From Corallococcus sp. CA053C (GTDB taxonomy: Bacteria > Myxococcota > Myxococcia > Myxococcales > Myxococcaceae), in NCBI RefSeq assembly GCF_003611675.1, contig NZ_RAWA01000007.1, forward strand, positions 1 through 64,000: a DNA stretch of 64,000 nucleotides, given 5' to 3'. Made by a program: the position numbers and the translations under genes. Of this stretch, positions 1-9,232 are shown in pieces (within the stretch, counting starts at the first letter, position 1; each line of letters opens with the position of its first letter). The notes below the pieces were generated by a model, which worked only from the letters and a program-made list of their open reading frames with translations, did no database searches and was not told where the DNA came from.

Positions 1-19
1 AGATGTGTATAAGCGACAG
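1..19. other. Residual Nextera mosaic-end adapter at contig edge
   Basis: The first 19 bases read AGATGTGTATAAGCGACAG. The Tn5/Nextera mosaic end is AGATGTGTATAAGAGACAG, so 18 of 19 positions match and only base 14 differs. The match ends exactly where the mosaic end ends. This is library-derived sequence left by incomplete trimming, not genome, and the real sequence starts at about base 20. It also shows that the contig came from short reads. Confidence 0.93.
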
Positions 20-475
20 GCCCACGACACCCGCACGGCGCCACCCACGTCCCGCGGGGGGAGGCACCTGCCCGATGACCTGGAGCGGCGCCGTCGGGCC
101 GGCGCGCACCAGGTAGTCGTTCAGCGGCCACACCGACAGCCCCAGCACCGACACCGTGCGCGCGGCGACGAAGGGGGCCTGGGGCGCGTCGGGTGCGGGC
201 CGGCCCTTCCACCGCAGGCCGGTGCCCAGCACGGAGCGCGTGCGGGGAGCGCGGACCGTGGTGACGAAGGCCGCCCGGTCCTCCACGAGCGACGCGAGCA
301 GGTCCCGCGTGGGCCCCGGAGGCTCCTGCTGGAGCCTGCGCATCAGCACCGCGCGCACCGTCCACGCATCCCCCCGCGCGAGCGCGTCCGACAGGGCTTC
401 GTCCGGCAGCAGTTGCGCCAGCCGGGGGGCGCGCTCCAGCAGGCCGCTGGGGTCGGAGGGAGGGGTGAGGGACAT
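20..475 (-). CDS. Hypothetical protein, N-terminal part, cut by contig edge
   Basis: Reading the minus strand from an ATG at 475 gives an uninterrupted frame of about 150 codons that runs into the adapter. The product begins MSLTPPSDPSGLLERAPRLA. It is soluble-looking, with a helical N-terminal half (LARGDAWTVRAVLMRRLQQ) and a hydrophobic stretch (ARTVSVLGLSVWPLNDYLV) around residues 103-121. There is no signal peptide. I do not recognise the family and the C-terminus is missing. Third-position G/C bias supports coding. It is divergent from the small gene at 552. Confidence 0.6.
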
Positions 476-551
476 GGGCCGCATTCAACCCGCCACCCGC
501 GGGGTGGAGGCAAGCCCCGGCGCGGATTGGATTGCATCCGGTGGGCACCCG

Positions 552-773
552 ATGATGCCCGCCATGGACGCAATGGACCTGGTCATCCTCTCCGTCGTCG
601 TGGCGCTCGGGCTGGGGCGCTTCCTGCTGATGCGCGACCAACGCCGCGCGCCCCCCGAGGACACCTCGCCCCGCAAGCCCACCCGGATGCGGCTCACCGC
701 CCGGGCCCTGCTGGGCTATGCCTACGTCATGGCCGCGGGGCTGCTGGTCCGCATGCTCATCGGCCGCATGTGA
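552..773 (+). CDS. Small two-helix membrane protein, unknown function
   Basis: A 73-residue frame with possible ATG starts at 552, 555, 564 and 573; none has a strong Shine-Dalgarno. It shows a first hydrophobic helix (LVILSVVVALGLGRFLLM), a charged proline-rich loop (RDQRRAPPEDTSPRKP) and a second hydrophobic helix (ALLGYAYVMAAGLLVRMLI). This is a two-pass inner-membrane topology with a basic loop that should be cytoplasmic. The stop lies 10 bp before the convergent cytochrome gene. I know of no family. The evidence is hydrophobic pattern plus codon bias. Confidence 0.5.
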   Translation: MMPAMDAMDLVILSVVVALGLGRFLLMRDQRRAPPEDTSPRKPTRMRLTARALLGYAYVMAAGLLVRMLIGRM

Positions 774-783
774 GGCTTTGGCC

Positions 784-1584
784 TCAGTGCTTGCCGTACT
801 CCAGCTTCGTGCCCTTGCGCTGCGCGTAGATGTACGCCTCCATCGCGCGCATCTTCGGGTCCCCGTCCGCCAGCGGCTTGCCGCGCAGCGGGTTCTCGAT
901 GCACCAGTTGATCATGTCGCGCAGCAACGCCACGCGCCCCAGCTGCACCTGGTACTTCGGATAGGTCTCCGGGTGGGTGTTGGCCGCGTCCGGATGGCAC
1001 ATATCGCACGACACGCCCACCGTGCCGCCCAGCGCCTCCGCGTCGTGGAACACGCGGTGGCCCTCCTTCACGAAGGCCTGCGTGGAGTCCGCCCACACCT
1101 GCTCGTCGCGCTCGGAGTACGCGCCGTAGGTGTGGCCCGACTGGAGGTTCGCCTGCTCCTGCTTCGGCACCGCCTTCGCGCCCGTCTGCGCGCCCACGCC
1201 GCCCTGCTGCACGGCGCTGCCCGCGGGCTTTGAGCCAGGGTTGGGCTGCGGCGCGGGCGGGGTGGCCTGCGCCAGGGCCGGGCCCGGCACGTCGTCCCAG
1301 AGCGCGTCCGGGTTCTTCTTCCGCCAGTCGTCCATCAGCTTCGAGGTGGCGCGCACGGCCTGCTCGCGCGTGAGCTTCTGGCCGTCCTTCACGCCCTGCA
1401 CCTCCAGGGACGTCTCGCCGTCGCAGAGGCCCAGCACCAGGTTGCCGTCCTTGGACGCGGGCACGACGTGCTTCGGCAGGGGCTCCGGAGCGGGCTTCGT
1501 GGCGGGGGACGTGGCGAGCGCCACACCCCCGGCGAAGGACAGGGCCGCGCACGGGACCACGAGCAGCTTCATTCGCAGGGTCAT
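784..1584 (-). CDS. Secreted c-type cytochrome
   Basis: A 266-residue protein with an N-terminal signal segment (MKLLVVPCAALSFAGGVALA, from residue 5) and a Pro/Ala/Gln-rich middle (roughly residues 115-145). The C-terminal domain carries one haem-binding CDMCH motif followed by HPDAANTHPETYPKYQ and NWCIENPLRGKPL. The latter sequence is reminiscent of thiosulfate-dehydrogenase/SoxA-type cytochromes, although only one CxxCH is present. It is the third gene of a minus-strand operon, 24 bp after the metallophosphoesterase, and is preceded by AGGAAAG eight bases before the ATG. It probably carries electrons in the periplasm next to the diheme peroxidase two genes upstream. The substrate is unknown. 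Confidence 0.82.
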   Translation of the reverse strand: MTLRMKLLVVPCAALSFAGGVALATSPATKPAPEPLPKHVVPASKDGNLVLGLCDGETSLEVQGVKDGQKLTREQAVRATSKLMDDWRKKNPDALWDDVPGPALAQATPPAPQPNPGSKPAGSAVQQGGVGAQTGAKAVPKQEQANLQSGHTYGAYSERDEQVWADSTQAFVKEGHRVFHDAEALGGTVGVSCDMCHPDAANTHPETYPKYQVQLGRVALLRDMINWCIENPLRGKPLADGDPKMRAMEAYIYAQRKGTKLEYGKH

Positions 1585-1608
1585 GGGAGGGACTTTCCTC
1601 TTCCGGTC

Positions 1609-2727
1609 CTAGTAGGTGGGCAGCTTGGGCTTGGGGGGCGCGGCCTGCTTGCCATTGGAGCCCAGGTAGCTGGCGCGCACGGTGATGGGGTCGCGCTGCC
1701 AGAGGTTGTAGACCTTGTCCACGAGCCCCGACTCCAGCACGTCCATGCGTCCGGTCCCGCAGCCGTCGAACTGGCTGAACGGATCCGCGCGGTTCATGGG
1801 CACCGTGAGCGCGGGCAGGCCCTCCGGCGCGTACGGCCACGGCCACGCGGTGGACAGCATCCCGTGGAACTGGATGTTGCCAATGCGGTTGCTGAGCAAT
1901 TGGTGCGTGTGGCCGTGGATGACGGTGACCTTCTCGTACGGCTTGAGGATGGCCTGCACCTCGTCCGCGTCGTCGGTCCAGAAGTTCCAGGGCTTGTAGT
2001 ACTTGTAGAGCGGCGAGTGGCTGAAGACGATGAGCGGGGTGTTCTTCGCCACCTTCGCCAGGTCCCGCTGGAGCCACTGGCGCTGCTCGCCGCCCACCTC
2101 GAAGCGGGACTGGATGCCATTGTCCAGACCGGCGACGATCTTCATCCGCTCCATGGGCGTGAGCTTCCGCTCCGTCCAGAAGTCCTTCTCGTGGATGGAG
2201 TTGAGCACCACGAAGTGCACGCCCTTGTGGTCGAAGGAGTAGTTGGGCGCACCGAACAGGTCGCGCCACTGCTCGCCCATGTCCAGGAACCAGTCGTGCT
2301 CGCCCACCATCATCTTGAGGGGGGCCTTCACGGCCTTGAGGATTTGAGCGCCCAGCTTCAGCTCACCCGCCTGTCCCAGCTGCGCCAGGTCTCCGCCGAA
2401 GAGGACGAAGTCCGGCTGCGGGTCCAACGCGTTGACGTCGTCCACGGCCTTGAGGATGGCGCGCACGAAGCGGTCGTTGAGCTTGTTCTCATACAGGTGC
2501 GTGTCGGAGATGTACGCGAAGGAGAACTTCGGCTTCTGTCCCTCCGCGTCCGCCACGTTGACCAGCTGGAAGCTGTTGGGCGTGAGCTTGCCCATGCCCG
2601 CCACGATGCCGGCGGAGATGCCCGCGACGCGGAGGAAGGCGCGGCGGTCCAGCTTCTTCAGGCCCTCGAAGAAGGCCTCGCGCTCGGCGTAGTGCTTCGT
2701 CTCGATGCTCTGGAACTTGTTGGCCAT
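1609..2727 (-). CDS. Tat-exported metallophosphoesterase
   Basis: A 372-residue calcineurin-like phosphoesterase. The N-terminus has a Tat-like DRRAFLR motif (about residue 27) followed by a hydrophobic stretch (VAGISAGIVAGMG). The dinuclear metal motifs are present in order: SDTHLY (DxH), GGDLAQ (GD), GEHDW in place of the usual GNHD, FSHSP and HGHTH. The Asn-to-Glu change in the third motif is notable, because that Asn normally bridges to the metal. It lies 13 bp after the diheme peroxidase gene and 24 bp before the cytochrome c gene, so the three are almost certainly co-transcribed. The substrate is unknown; export together with haem proteins suggests a periplasmic role. Confidence 0.86.
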   Translation of the reverse strand: MANKFQSIETKHYAEREAFFEGLKKLDRRAFLRVAGISAGIVAGMGKLTPNSFQLVNVADAEGQKPKFSFAYISDTHLYENKLNDRFVRAILKAVDDVNALDPQPDFVLFGGDLAQLGQAGELKLGAQILKAVKAPLKMMVGEHDWFLDMGEQWRDLFGAPNYSFDHKGVHFVVLNSIHEKDFWTERKLTPMERMKIVAGLDNGIQSRFEVGGEQRQWLQRDLAKVAKNTPLIVFSHSPLYKYYKPWNFWTDDADEVQAILKPYEKVTVIHGHTHQLLSNRIGNIQFHGMLSTAWPWPYAPEGLPALTVPMNRADPFSQFDGCGTGRMDVLESGLVDKVYNLWQRDPITVRASYLGSNGKQAAPPKPKLPTY

Positions 2728-2739
2728 GGCGCGCCTCCG

Positions 2740-4044
<1,305 letters not shown>

Positions 4045-4144
4045 GACACCCCTCCCGCCAGCCTTCAGGAGCCCACGCGGGACATCCGCGCGACCTGTTG
4101 CCGGATGCCGCGCATTTCACGCAAGTCACGTCATCCGATCAATG

Positions 4145-5107
4145 TCACTCCGGCGATGGGGTGGCGGAAGTGTTTGGGATTGGAACCTTGGTGGACGCGG
4201 GCTGACGACTTGCGTCCGCGATGGCCTTGCGCAGCCACGCATGGGCGGGGTCGTGGTGCATGCGTTCGTGCCAGAGCTGGCTCACGGTGAAGTTCGCGAG
4301 CTCCACGGGGGGACGCAGCAGCTTCAAGCGGAACGCGGGCGCCATCAGGAGCGACATGCGCTCTGGGGCAACGAGCAACAGGTCCGTCTCCGCCACCATG
4401 AAGAGGGCCAGGAAGAAGTGCGGCACCGCCACCCTCACCTCGCGCGAGCGGCCCAGGCGCGCCAGCGCGTCGTCCACCAGGCTGCCCGTCTTCCCCAGGG
4501 GCGACACGCTGATGTGCCCGTGCTCCAGGTAGCGCGTAAGCGTCATCCGCCCCCGCGCGATGGGATGGCCCTCCCGGGCGAGGCAGACGAACCGCTCCTG
4601 GAAGAGGGCCTGGACGCGGAAGGCCGCGGGCATGTCCCCGAAGACGCCGAGCGCCACGTCCAGGCTGCCCCGCTCCAGCGCCTCCTCCATCCCCTCGCCC
4701 GGTCCGCGCACGCGCACGGACACGCCCGACGCCACGCGGGTGAGCTCCCGCATCAGCGGGGGGAGCACCACCATGCCGGCCAGGTCCGCCGACGACAGCC
4801 AGAAGGTGCGCTGCGCGGTGGCCGGGTCGAACCTGCGCGCGCCGTGCAGCGCGCCCCGGAGCTGCTCCAGGGCCGCGCGGAGCACGGGCGCCAGGGACTC
4901 CGCGAGGGGCGTGGGCACCATGCGCCCGTTGGTGGGGATGACCAGGGGGTCTCCCAGCCGGTGGCGCAGCCGGGCCAGCGCGTGGCTCACGGCGGACTGG
5001 CTCACGCCCAGCCGGGTCGCGGCGGCGCGGTTGCTGCCCTCGGAGAGGACGGCGTCCAGGAAGACGAAGAGGTTGAGGTCGCGGACGTCGATGTGAAGGT
5101 TGTTCAT
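4145..5107 (-). CDS. LysR-family transcriptional regulator
   Basis: A 320-residue protein with an N-terminal winged HTH (residues about 8-66: DLNLFVFLDAVLSEGSNRAA, then RLGVSQSAVSHALARLRHRL) and a LysR effector-binding domain after it (RTFWLSSADLAGMVVLPPLM onward). It is transcribed away from the secreted APCDD1-like gene, with 81 bp between the starts, and toward the peroxidase operon. The intergenic region carries a 7-bp inverted repeat (5127-5148) that is a plausible site for it. The inducer is unknown. Confidence 0.9.
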   Translation of the reverse strand: MNNLHIDVRDLNLFVFLDAVLSEGSNRAAATRLGVSQSAVSHALARLRHRLGDPLVIPTNGRMVPTPLAESLAPVLRAALEQLRGALHGARRFDPATAQRTFWLSSADLAGMVVLPPLMRELTRVASGVSVRVRGPGEGMEEALERGSLDVALGVFGDMPAAFRVQALFQERFVCLAREGHPIARGRMTLTRYLEHGHISVSPLGKTGSLVDDALARLGRSREVRVAVPHFFLALFMVAETDLLLVAPERMSLLMAPAFRLKLLRPPVELANFTVSQLWHERMHHDPAHAWLRKAIADASRQPASTKVPIPNTSATPSPE

Positions 5108-5126
5108 CCGGGAGGTGACGACCTTT

Positions 5127-5148
5127 CAGGCTGTTCAATCACAGCCTG
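5127..5148. promoter_or_regulatory. Inverted repeat between LysR gene and APCDD1-like gene
   Basis: CAGGCTG, eight bases, CAGCCTG: perfect 7-bp arms in the 81-bp divergent intergenic region. Its position and dyad symmetry fit a LysR-type operator acting on one or both divergent promoters. Assignment to this LysR protein is an inference. Confidence 0.5.
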
Positions 5149-5188
5149 AGGGTACCTTTCGCGTGTCCCCAAGCCCAGGAGCCACACC

Positions 5189-5806
5189 ATGAAGGGTCTT
5201 TCTTTCGCCGCCATCGCCACGCTGTGCCTCGCCACCCAGGCCTTCGCCGCCGAGCCCCCCAGCATCGTGGGCCACTGGAAGTCCACGCAGTGCGAGGTCC
5301 GGCCGGGTGGGGGCGACCAGAAGTACTACGTGAAGCGCGACTTCACGTATTCGAAGTCGGATTCAAAGGCGGTCATCACCTTCTACATGGACGCCACCTG
5401 CAACGAGGCCCAGAAGATGTCCCGCGTGGTCATCACCGGCCCGTACGTCGTGCGCTCGCAGACGGTCACCACGGCGGGCGCGACGCAGGGTGCCTATCCC
5501 GCGCACTTCATCTTCGCGACGCTGAAGATCACGCCCCTGGCGGACGGCTTCGCGCAGTACCTCAACACCGCCGCCCCCGGGACGTGCGGCACCCAGAAGT
5601 GGGCGGTGGGCAAGGAGCAGGACGTCACCAGCACCAATGGCTGTTCGGCGGTCTTCTCCTTCAACACCTGCCCCTGGGAGCAGGACGTCGTGAAGGTCGT
5701 GGGGGATGAGCTGTTCTTCGGAGCCCGGCCGGCCAACGGGGGCTGCAACCCCGACGCCACCCACCTGCCCACCGAGTTCCAGGTGGCGATGCAGCGCGCG
5801 AAGTAG
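5189..5806 (+). CDS. Secreted single-domain APCDD1-like protein
   Basis: A 205-residue protein with a clear signal peptide (cleavage near AFA-AEPP, residue 20) and AGGAG seven bases before the ATG. The mature part resembles the APCDD1 domain known from animal Wnt inhibitors. It has GHWKSTQCEVRPG near the start, then LKITPLADGFAQYLNTA, CGTQKWAVGKEQDVTSTNGC, and FGARPANGG with a final PTEFQVAM strand. Spacing and the Cys/Trp/Gly positions agree with the vertebrate domain as I remember it. Vertebrate APCDD1 has two such domains, but this protein has one and no membrane anchor. It is divergent from a LysR regulator. A truncated copy lies at 11182-11330. The function in bacteria is unknown; lipid or hydrophobic ligand binding would be a guess. 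Confidence 0.75.
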   Translation: MKGLSFAAIATLCLATQAFAAEPPSIVGHWKSTQCEVRPGGGDQKYYVKRDFTYSKSDSKAVITFYMDATCNEAQKMSRVVITGPYVVRSQTVTTAGATQGAYPAHFIFATLKITPLADGFAQYLNTAAPGTCGTQKWAVGKEQDVTSTNGCSAVFSFNTCPWEQDVVKVVGDELFFGARPANGGCNPDATHLPTEFQVAMQRAK

Positions 5807-5934
5807 TCCGCGCTTCAAGCCGGTAGTGGCCCGGTGGCCAGGAGCGCCCACCACGCGGCCGCGAATCCAATCCCCCAATCCTCCCATCACCACCTCGATC
5901 GAGCTTCGAGGCGGCGATGGCGAGAGGGAGAAAG

Positions 5935-7215
5935 CTATGGCTCAGTGACCGAGTGGCCGGGGAGAGCTACCGCCTTGACCTCGGTGCTCTGATCAACAGC
6001 CAGAGATCCGCTCAGATTCAGGGTGATGGACTCCGTCCGCTTCCACCAGCCGTTCGAGGGATCGTAGGTACTTCCCTTGAGCTCCTGGTCATACCAGCGC
6101 TCGGCAGTGGTGTTGTATCTCGTGCCAGGAGGCAGCAGCCCCAACTGCACCCACAGCGCCGCGTCGAAGGTGCAGTAGACGGGCACCTTCAGCTCCTGCG
6201 TGATGACGAGCTTGATGTTTTGCGTCTTGGTCACCGACGTGGTGTCGCTGTGCGTGTAGGCGAAGCTGAGGCTGAGTGTCCATTCCTTGGACACCTCATT
6301 CGTTCCTTCTTTCTTGACGGCAGAGAGCGAATAGCTCAAATCCATACCCGCCGTATACTGATTGGTGACCTCCACCGTGGTCGTCTGTTCTTTCGTGCAG
6401 TCGACCGAGAGGGTTCTCGTTTGCTCCGCAGAGCTGTCGTTCACGAAATGCACATTGTCCACCAGGCTATTCCCGTCTTTGTTCGGGACTGTGACGTCCA
6501 CCGGCTTGATGATCTCCTTCTTCGGATTGAGGTTGTCCCAGGAGAAGCTGGAGACGGCGTCGTTGAATCCCACCTCCTTGAGATTCTTGATCTCCGTGTA
6601 GCTGCCCCAAGCCTTGATGTTTGAATAGGACACCCCTCCGCCGTCGTTGCGGTCGAACAACGAGGCCTTCTGTGCGTCCAACAGTCCAGGCCAGCGCACG
6701 GAGCTCGCGCGATCCTTGATGTACCAGCCATCCAGAGGGTGGACTATTTGCGCGCTCCACTCCGAGAGAAACAGGACGGTGCGGTTCCCCGTGAAGTCGG
6801 CCCCCTCGTAGAGTTCGATGGCGCCGGCGCTCAGCTCGGGCGTGTGCCAGAAGAACGACGAGATGCAATCGTTCAGGTTGATCTTCGTGAGATCCACGCC
6901 CTCGGTCTGGCCTGTTCCCACCAGGTCGACCACCCTGCCGCAGCCTGCGAGGTTGTAGACGTTGCCGTTCACCGGGACGGCAACGGCGTCCGTCATGGTC
7001 ATGACCGTTCCTACCGGGAGATTGAACGCAATCCAGGTTGATTCGTCCTGGATGCTCGTCCCGGAGATGGAATGGCGTGTGTCCTTGACGTTGTCGCTGA
7101 TGACGATGGAGTAGGACGCACCCGCCCAGCTGGCATCTCGGTAGAGCTTGACGGTACCAGAAGGCAGATTCGGGGGCGCGGCAGCCGGAGCGGGAAGTTT
7201 CGAGACCACTGACAT
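5935..7215 (-). CDS. Beta-gamma-crystallin / aerolysin-like fusion protein
   Basis: A 426-residue protein without a signal peptide, with AAAGGA eight bases before the ATG. Residues about 20-228 contain beta-gamma-crystallin Greek-key features. These are LYRDASWAG (24-32) and LYEGADFTG (135-143), which fit YxxxxxxG, and the calcium-clamp type motifs NDCISS (115-120), KDRASS (168-172) and NDAVSS (218-223). Residues about 240-426 are Ser/Thr-rich amphipathic strands (DNVHFVNDSSAEQTRTLSVD, LSFAYTHSDTTSVTKTQNI, VPVYCTFDAALWVQL) typical of the aerolysin/ETX-MTX2 pore-forming fold. The combination recalls amphibian beta-gamma-crystallin-fused aerolysin-like proteins. Base composition is visibly less GC-rich than the flanks, suggesting transfer. 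The pore-forming role is inferred. Confidence 0.65.
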   Translation of the reverse strand: MSVVSKLPAPAAAPPNLPSGTVKLYRDASWAGASYSIVISDNVKDTRHSISGTSIQDESTWIAFNLPVGTVMTMTDAVAVPVNGNVYNLAGCGRVVDLVGTGQTEGVDLTKINLNDCISSFFWHTPELSAGAIELYEGADFTGNRTVLFLSEWSAQIVHPLDGWYIKDRASSVRWPGLLDAQKASLFDRNDGGGVSYSNIKAWGSYTEIKNLKEVGFNDAVSSFSWDNLNPKKEIIKPVDVTVPNKDGNSLVDNVHFVNDSSAEQTRTLSVDCTKEQTTTVEVTNQYTAGMDLSYSLSAVKKEGTNEVSKEWTLSLSFAYTHSDTTSVTKTQNIKLVITQELKVPVYCTFDAALWVQLGLLPPGTRYNTTAERWYDQELKGSTYDPSNGWWKRTESITLNLSGSLAVDQSTEVKAVALPGHSVTEP

Positions 7216-7274
7216 GGGGGCGATCCTTTTGATGAGCCCTTGATGAGCTCAAGGTGGTGCGAGAAAAAACACTG

Positions 7275-8489
7275 TTACGGCGCAGGCATCCAGGCCAGAC
7301 CCAGGTTCCTGGCGCTGCCCGAGTTCACATCCTGGATATCGCTGCCGTCGGCCAGTTTGGCGCTCCGGAGCACTCCACCCAGCCAGTCCGCCCAATACAG
7401 CCGCCCGGCCGTGACATCGATGGCAATCCCGTGCACCGTGGTCTGGTTTGTCACCAGGGTGGTGGCGTTGGAGCCGTCCAGGTTGGCGACATAGATGCTG
7501 TTGCCGCGGGTCGAGTAGTAGACCTTCCCGCCGCTCGAGTCGACCGCCAGGCCCACGCCCAGGCCGCCCAGGTTTGAAGCGAGGGTCTCCAGGTGGGTAC
7601 CATCGAAATTGAATCGTACGAGCCTGGTGTTGTTGTAGCTGATGACATACACCTTGCCGCTCGGGACATCGAACGCGATGGCAGACGGGCTATCGATGCC
7701 GTCGACGACCTGCGTTGGATTGCTGCCGTCCAGCTCGGCGCGCATGACGCGCGCTCCGGTGAAATCGGACCAATACAGCTTGCGGTTCGTCGAATCGACT
7801 GCCAGCCCGCTGGGGTAGCCTCCGTTCGCCACGATATCGACCGGGTTCGCCCCATCACTGTCCGCGCGAACGATGGCGCTGTCGCGCGTGTGGAAGAGGG
7901 TACGGGTTACCGGGTCGGTGGCGATGGAAGATGCCCCACTGATGCCGCTCGCGAGCTCAATGGCATTCGTGCCGTTCACGTCAATCCTCCACAGCGAACC
8001 GGTGGCAGTCATCCAGTAGAGGCTCGCAAGACCGGTGACGTCGACCGTGAAGGTGGTGGAGGTGGTGGCGGAGCCGTCACTCACCGAGAGCGTGATGGTG
8101 GTAGAGCCCCTGGCGCTGGCTGAGGGGACCACGTCGAGGGTGCGGCTGGAGGCGGAGCCGCCGAGGACCAGATGGCTGGGGTCGTTGGGCACCAGGTCGG
8201 TATTGGAGGACGTGGCGGTGAGCGTGAGGCTGTCGGCGGCGGTCTCCACGTCGCCCACGGTGAAGGCCAGGTCGCCAGTCGAGCCGCCAGCGGTGATGCT
8301 CTGGTGGGCCACCGGGGAGAGCGTGGGCGTGTCGTTCTCCGGGGTGACGTCGCGGGCCACCGGCGGTACGTCGGGCGGCGGGTCGTTGTTGCGACAAGCT
8401 GCGAGGGTGCTGGCGACCAGTCCCATCACCAATCCGGCGCGCAATGCCGCGGCTGGCGCTGTGCGCCAGCTCGAAAGCAGATATGACAT
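7275..8489 (-). CDS. Lipoprotein with Ig-like domain and YWTD beta-propeller
   Basis: The start at 8489 (404 residues) is preferred over an upstream ATG at 8516 because GAGGAAC lies just before it. The N-terminus is a lipoprotein signal with lipobox STLAAC. Residues about 50-150 form a cadherin/Ig-like domain (DTPTLSPVAHQSITAGGSTG, TITLSVSDGSATTSTTFTVD). The rest is a six-bladed propeller of LDL-receptor class B type, with repeats such as SLYWMT, KLYWSDFTGARVMRAELDGS and RLYWADWLGGVLRSAKLADG. The protein is probably anchored at the envelope surface and binds a protein or glycan partner. It is the next minus-strand gene upstream of the crystallin/aerolysin-like gene, 59 bp away. Confidence 0.83.
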   Translation of the reverse strand: MSYLLSSWRTAPAAALRAGLVMGLVASTLAACRNNDPPPDVPPVARDVTPENDTPTLSPVAHQSITAGGSTGDLAFTVGDVETAADSLTLTATSSNTDLVPNDPSHLVLGGSASSRTLDVVPSASARGSTTITLSVSDGSATTSTTFTVDVTGLASLYWMTATGSLWRIDVNGTNAIELASGISGASSIATDPVTRTLFHTRDSAIVRADSDGANPVDIVANGGYPSGLAVDSTNRKLYWSDFTGARVMRAELDGSNPTQVVDGIDSPSAIAFDVPSGKVYVISYNNTRLVRFNFDGTHLETLASNLGGLGVGLAVDSSGGKVYYSTRGNSIYVANLDGSNATTLVTNQTTVHGIAIDVTAGRLYWADWLGGVLRSAKLADGSDIQDVNSGSARNLGLAWMPAP

Positions 8490-8602
8490 GAATGTTCCTC
8501 GGGGTGAGCCAGACATGCCGCTGTAGACAGAGCAGCTGCCGCGTCACGCCAGCGCGGCCACCTCTACTCTGGGTGCCAGCGCATGGATATTGGACCTAGT
8601 GC

Positions 8603-9232
8603 TTACACAGCACGGGCTCGGCCCAGGCCCAGCCGGTCCACGAACCGCACCAGCTCCGCCACCGAGTCCACGTCCAGCTTCTGGATGACGCGGGCGCGGT
8701 GCACCTTGATGGTCTTCTCGGTGGTGCCCAGCCGCTGGGCGACCTCCTTGTTGGTCAGCCCCTGGGCCACCAGCGCGCAGACCTCGCGCTCGCGGGAAGT
8801 GAGGACGGCATGACGGGCATGCAGCGCGGCTGTCTCGGCGCGGCCGACGCGGGCCGCCGCGTCCTTGAGCAAGGCCTGGGAGATTGCTCCCAGCAGGTGT
8901 TGCTCATCAAAGGGCTTGAGGAGGAAGTCCACGGCGCCGGCCTTCATGGCCCTGACGCTAGCCGGCACATCCCCGTGGCCGGAGATGAAGATGACAGGCA
9001 GGTAGCAATCCTTGGACTCCATGGCCTGCTGCAGCTCCAGCCCGTTCAGCCCCGGCATCCGCAGGTCCAGTACGGCGCAGCCCGGCGTGTCCCCGGGCAA
9101 CTGTGCGAGGAACTCGGAGGGCGAGGCGAAGGGCTTCGTGGCATGACCCGCGGCCCGCAGCAGCCGCCCCAGCCCCCGCAGCACGGACTCATCGTCGTCC
9201 ACGAGGAAGATGGTGGCGGGGGCTTGCATCAT
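8603..9232 (-). CDS. FixJ/NarL-type response regulator
   Basis: A 209-residue protein from the ATGATG at 9232/9229. The receiver domain (residues about 5-120) has the acidic pair (VDDDES), the phosphoacceptor Asp in AVLDLRMPG, the conserved Thr/Ser position in FISGHGD and Lys in LLKPFD. The LuxR-type HTH is at about 140-200 (LTSREREVCALVAQGLTNKE, GTTEKTIKVHRARVIQKL). The ATG overlaps the stop codon of the kinase gene upstream, so the two are translationally coupled and form a cognate pair. Target genes are unknown; FixJ-family regulators usually activate transcription when phosphorylated. Confidence 0.93.
   Translation of the reverse strand: MMQAPATIFLVDDDESVLRGLGRLLRAAGHATKPFASPSEFLAQLPGDTPGCAVLDLRMPGLNGLELQQAMESKDCYLPVIFISGHGDVPASVRAMKAGAVDFLLKPFDEQHLLGAISQALLKDAAARVGRAETAALHARHAVLTSREREVCALVAQGLTNKEVAQRLGTTEKTIKVHRARVIQKLDVDSVAELVRFVDRLGLGRARAV

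Noticed and set aside
5..829. Plus-strand 274-codon frame beginning MYKRQ
   Set aside because: It starts inside the Nextera adapter, has Arg/His/Pro-rich shadow composition and overlaps the minus-strand partial gene and the small membrane-protein gene.
4131..5138. 335-codon alternative minus frame over the LysR gene
   Set aside because: Pro/Arg/Ala shadow of the LysR coding frame, which has a clear winged HTH.
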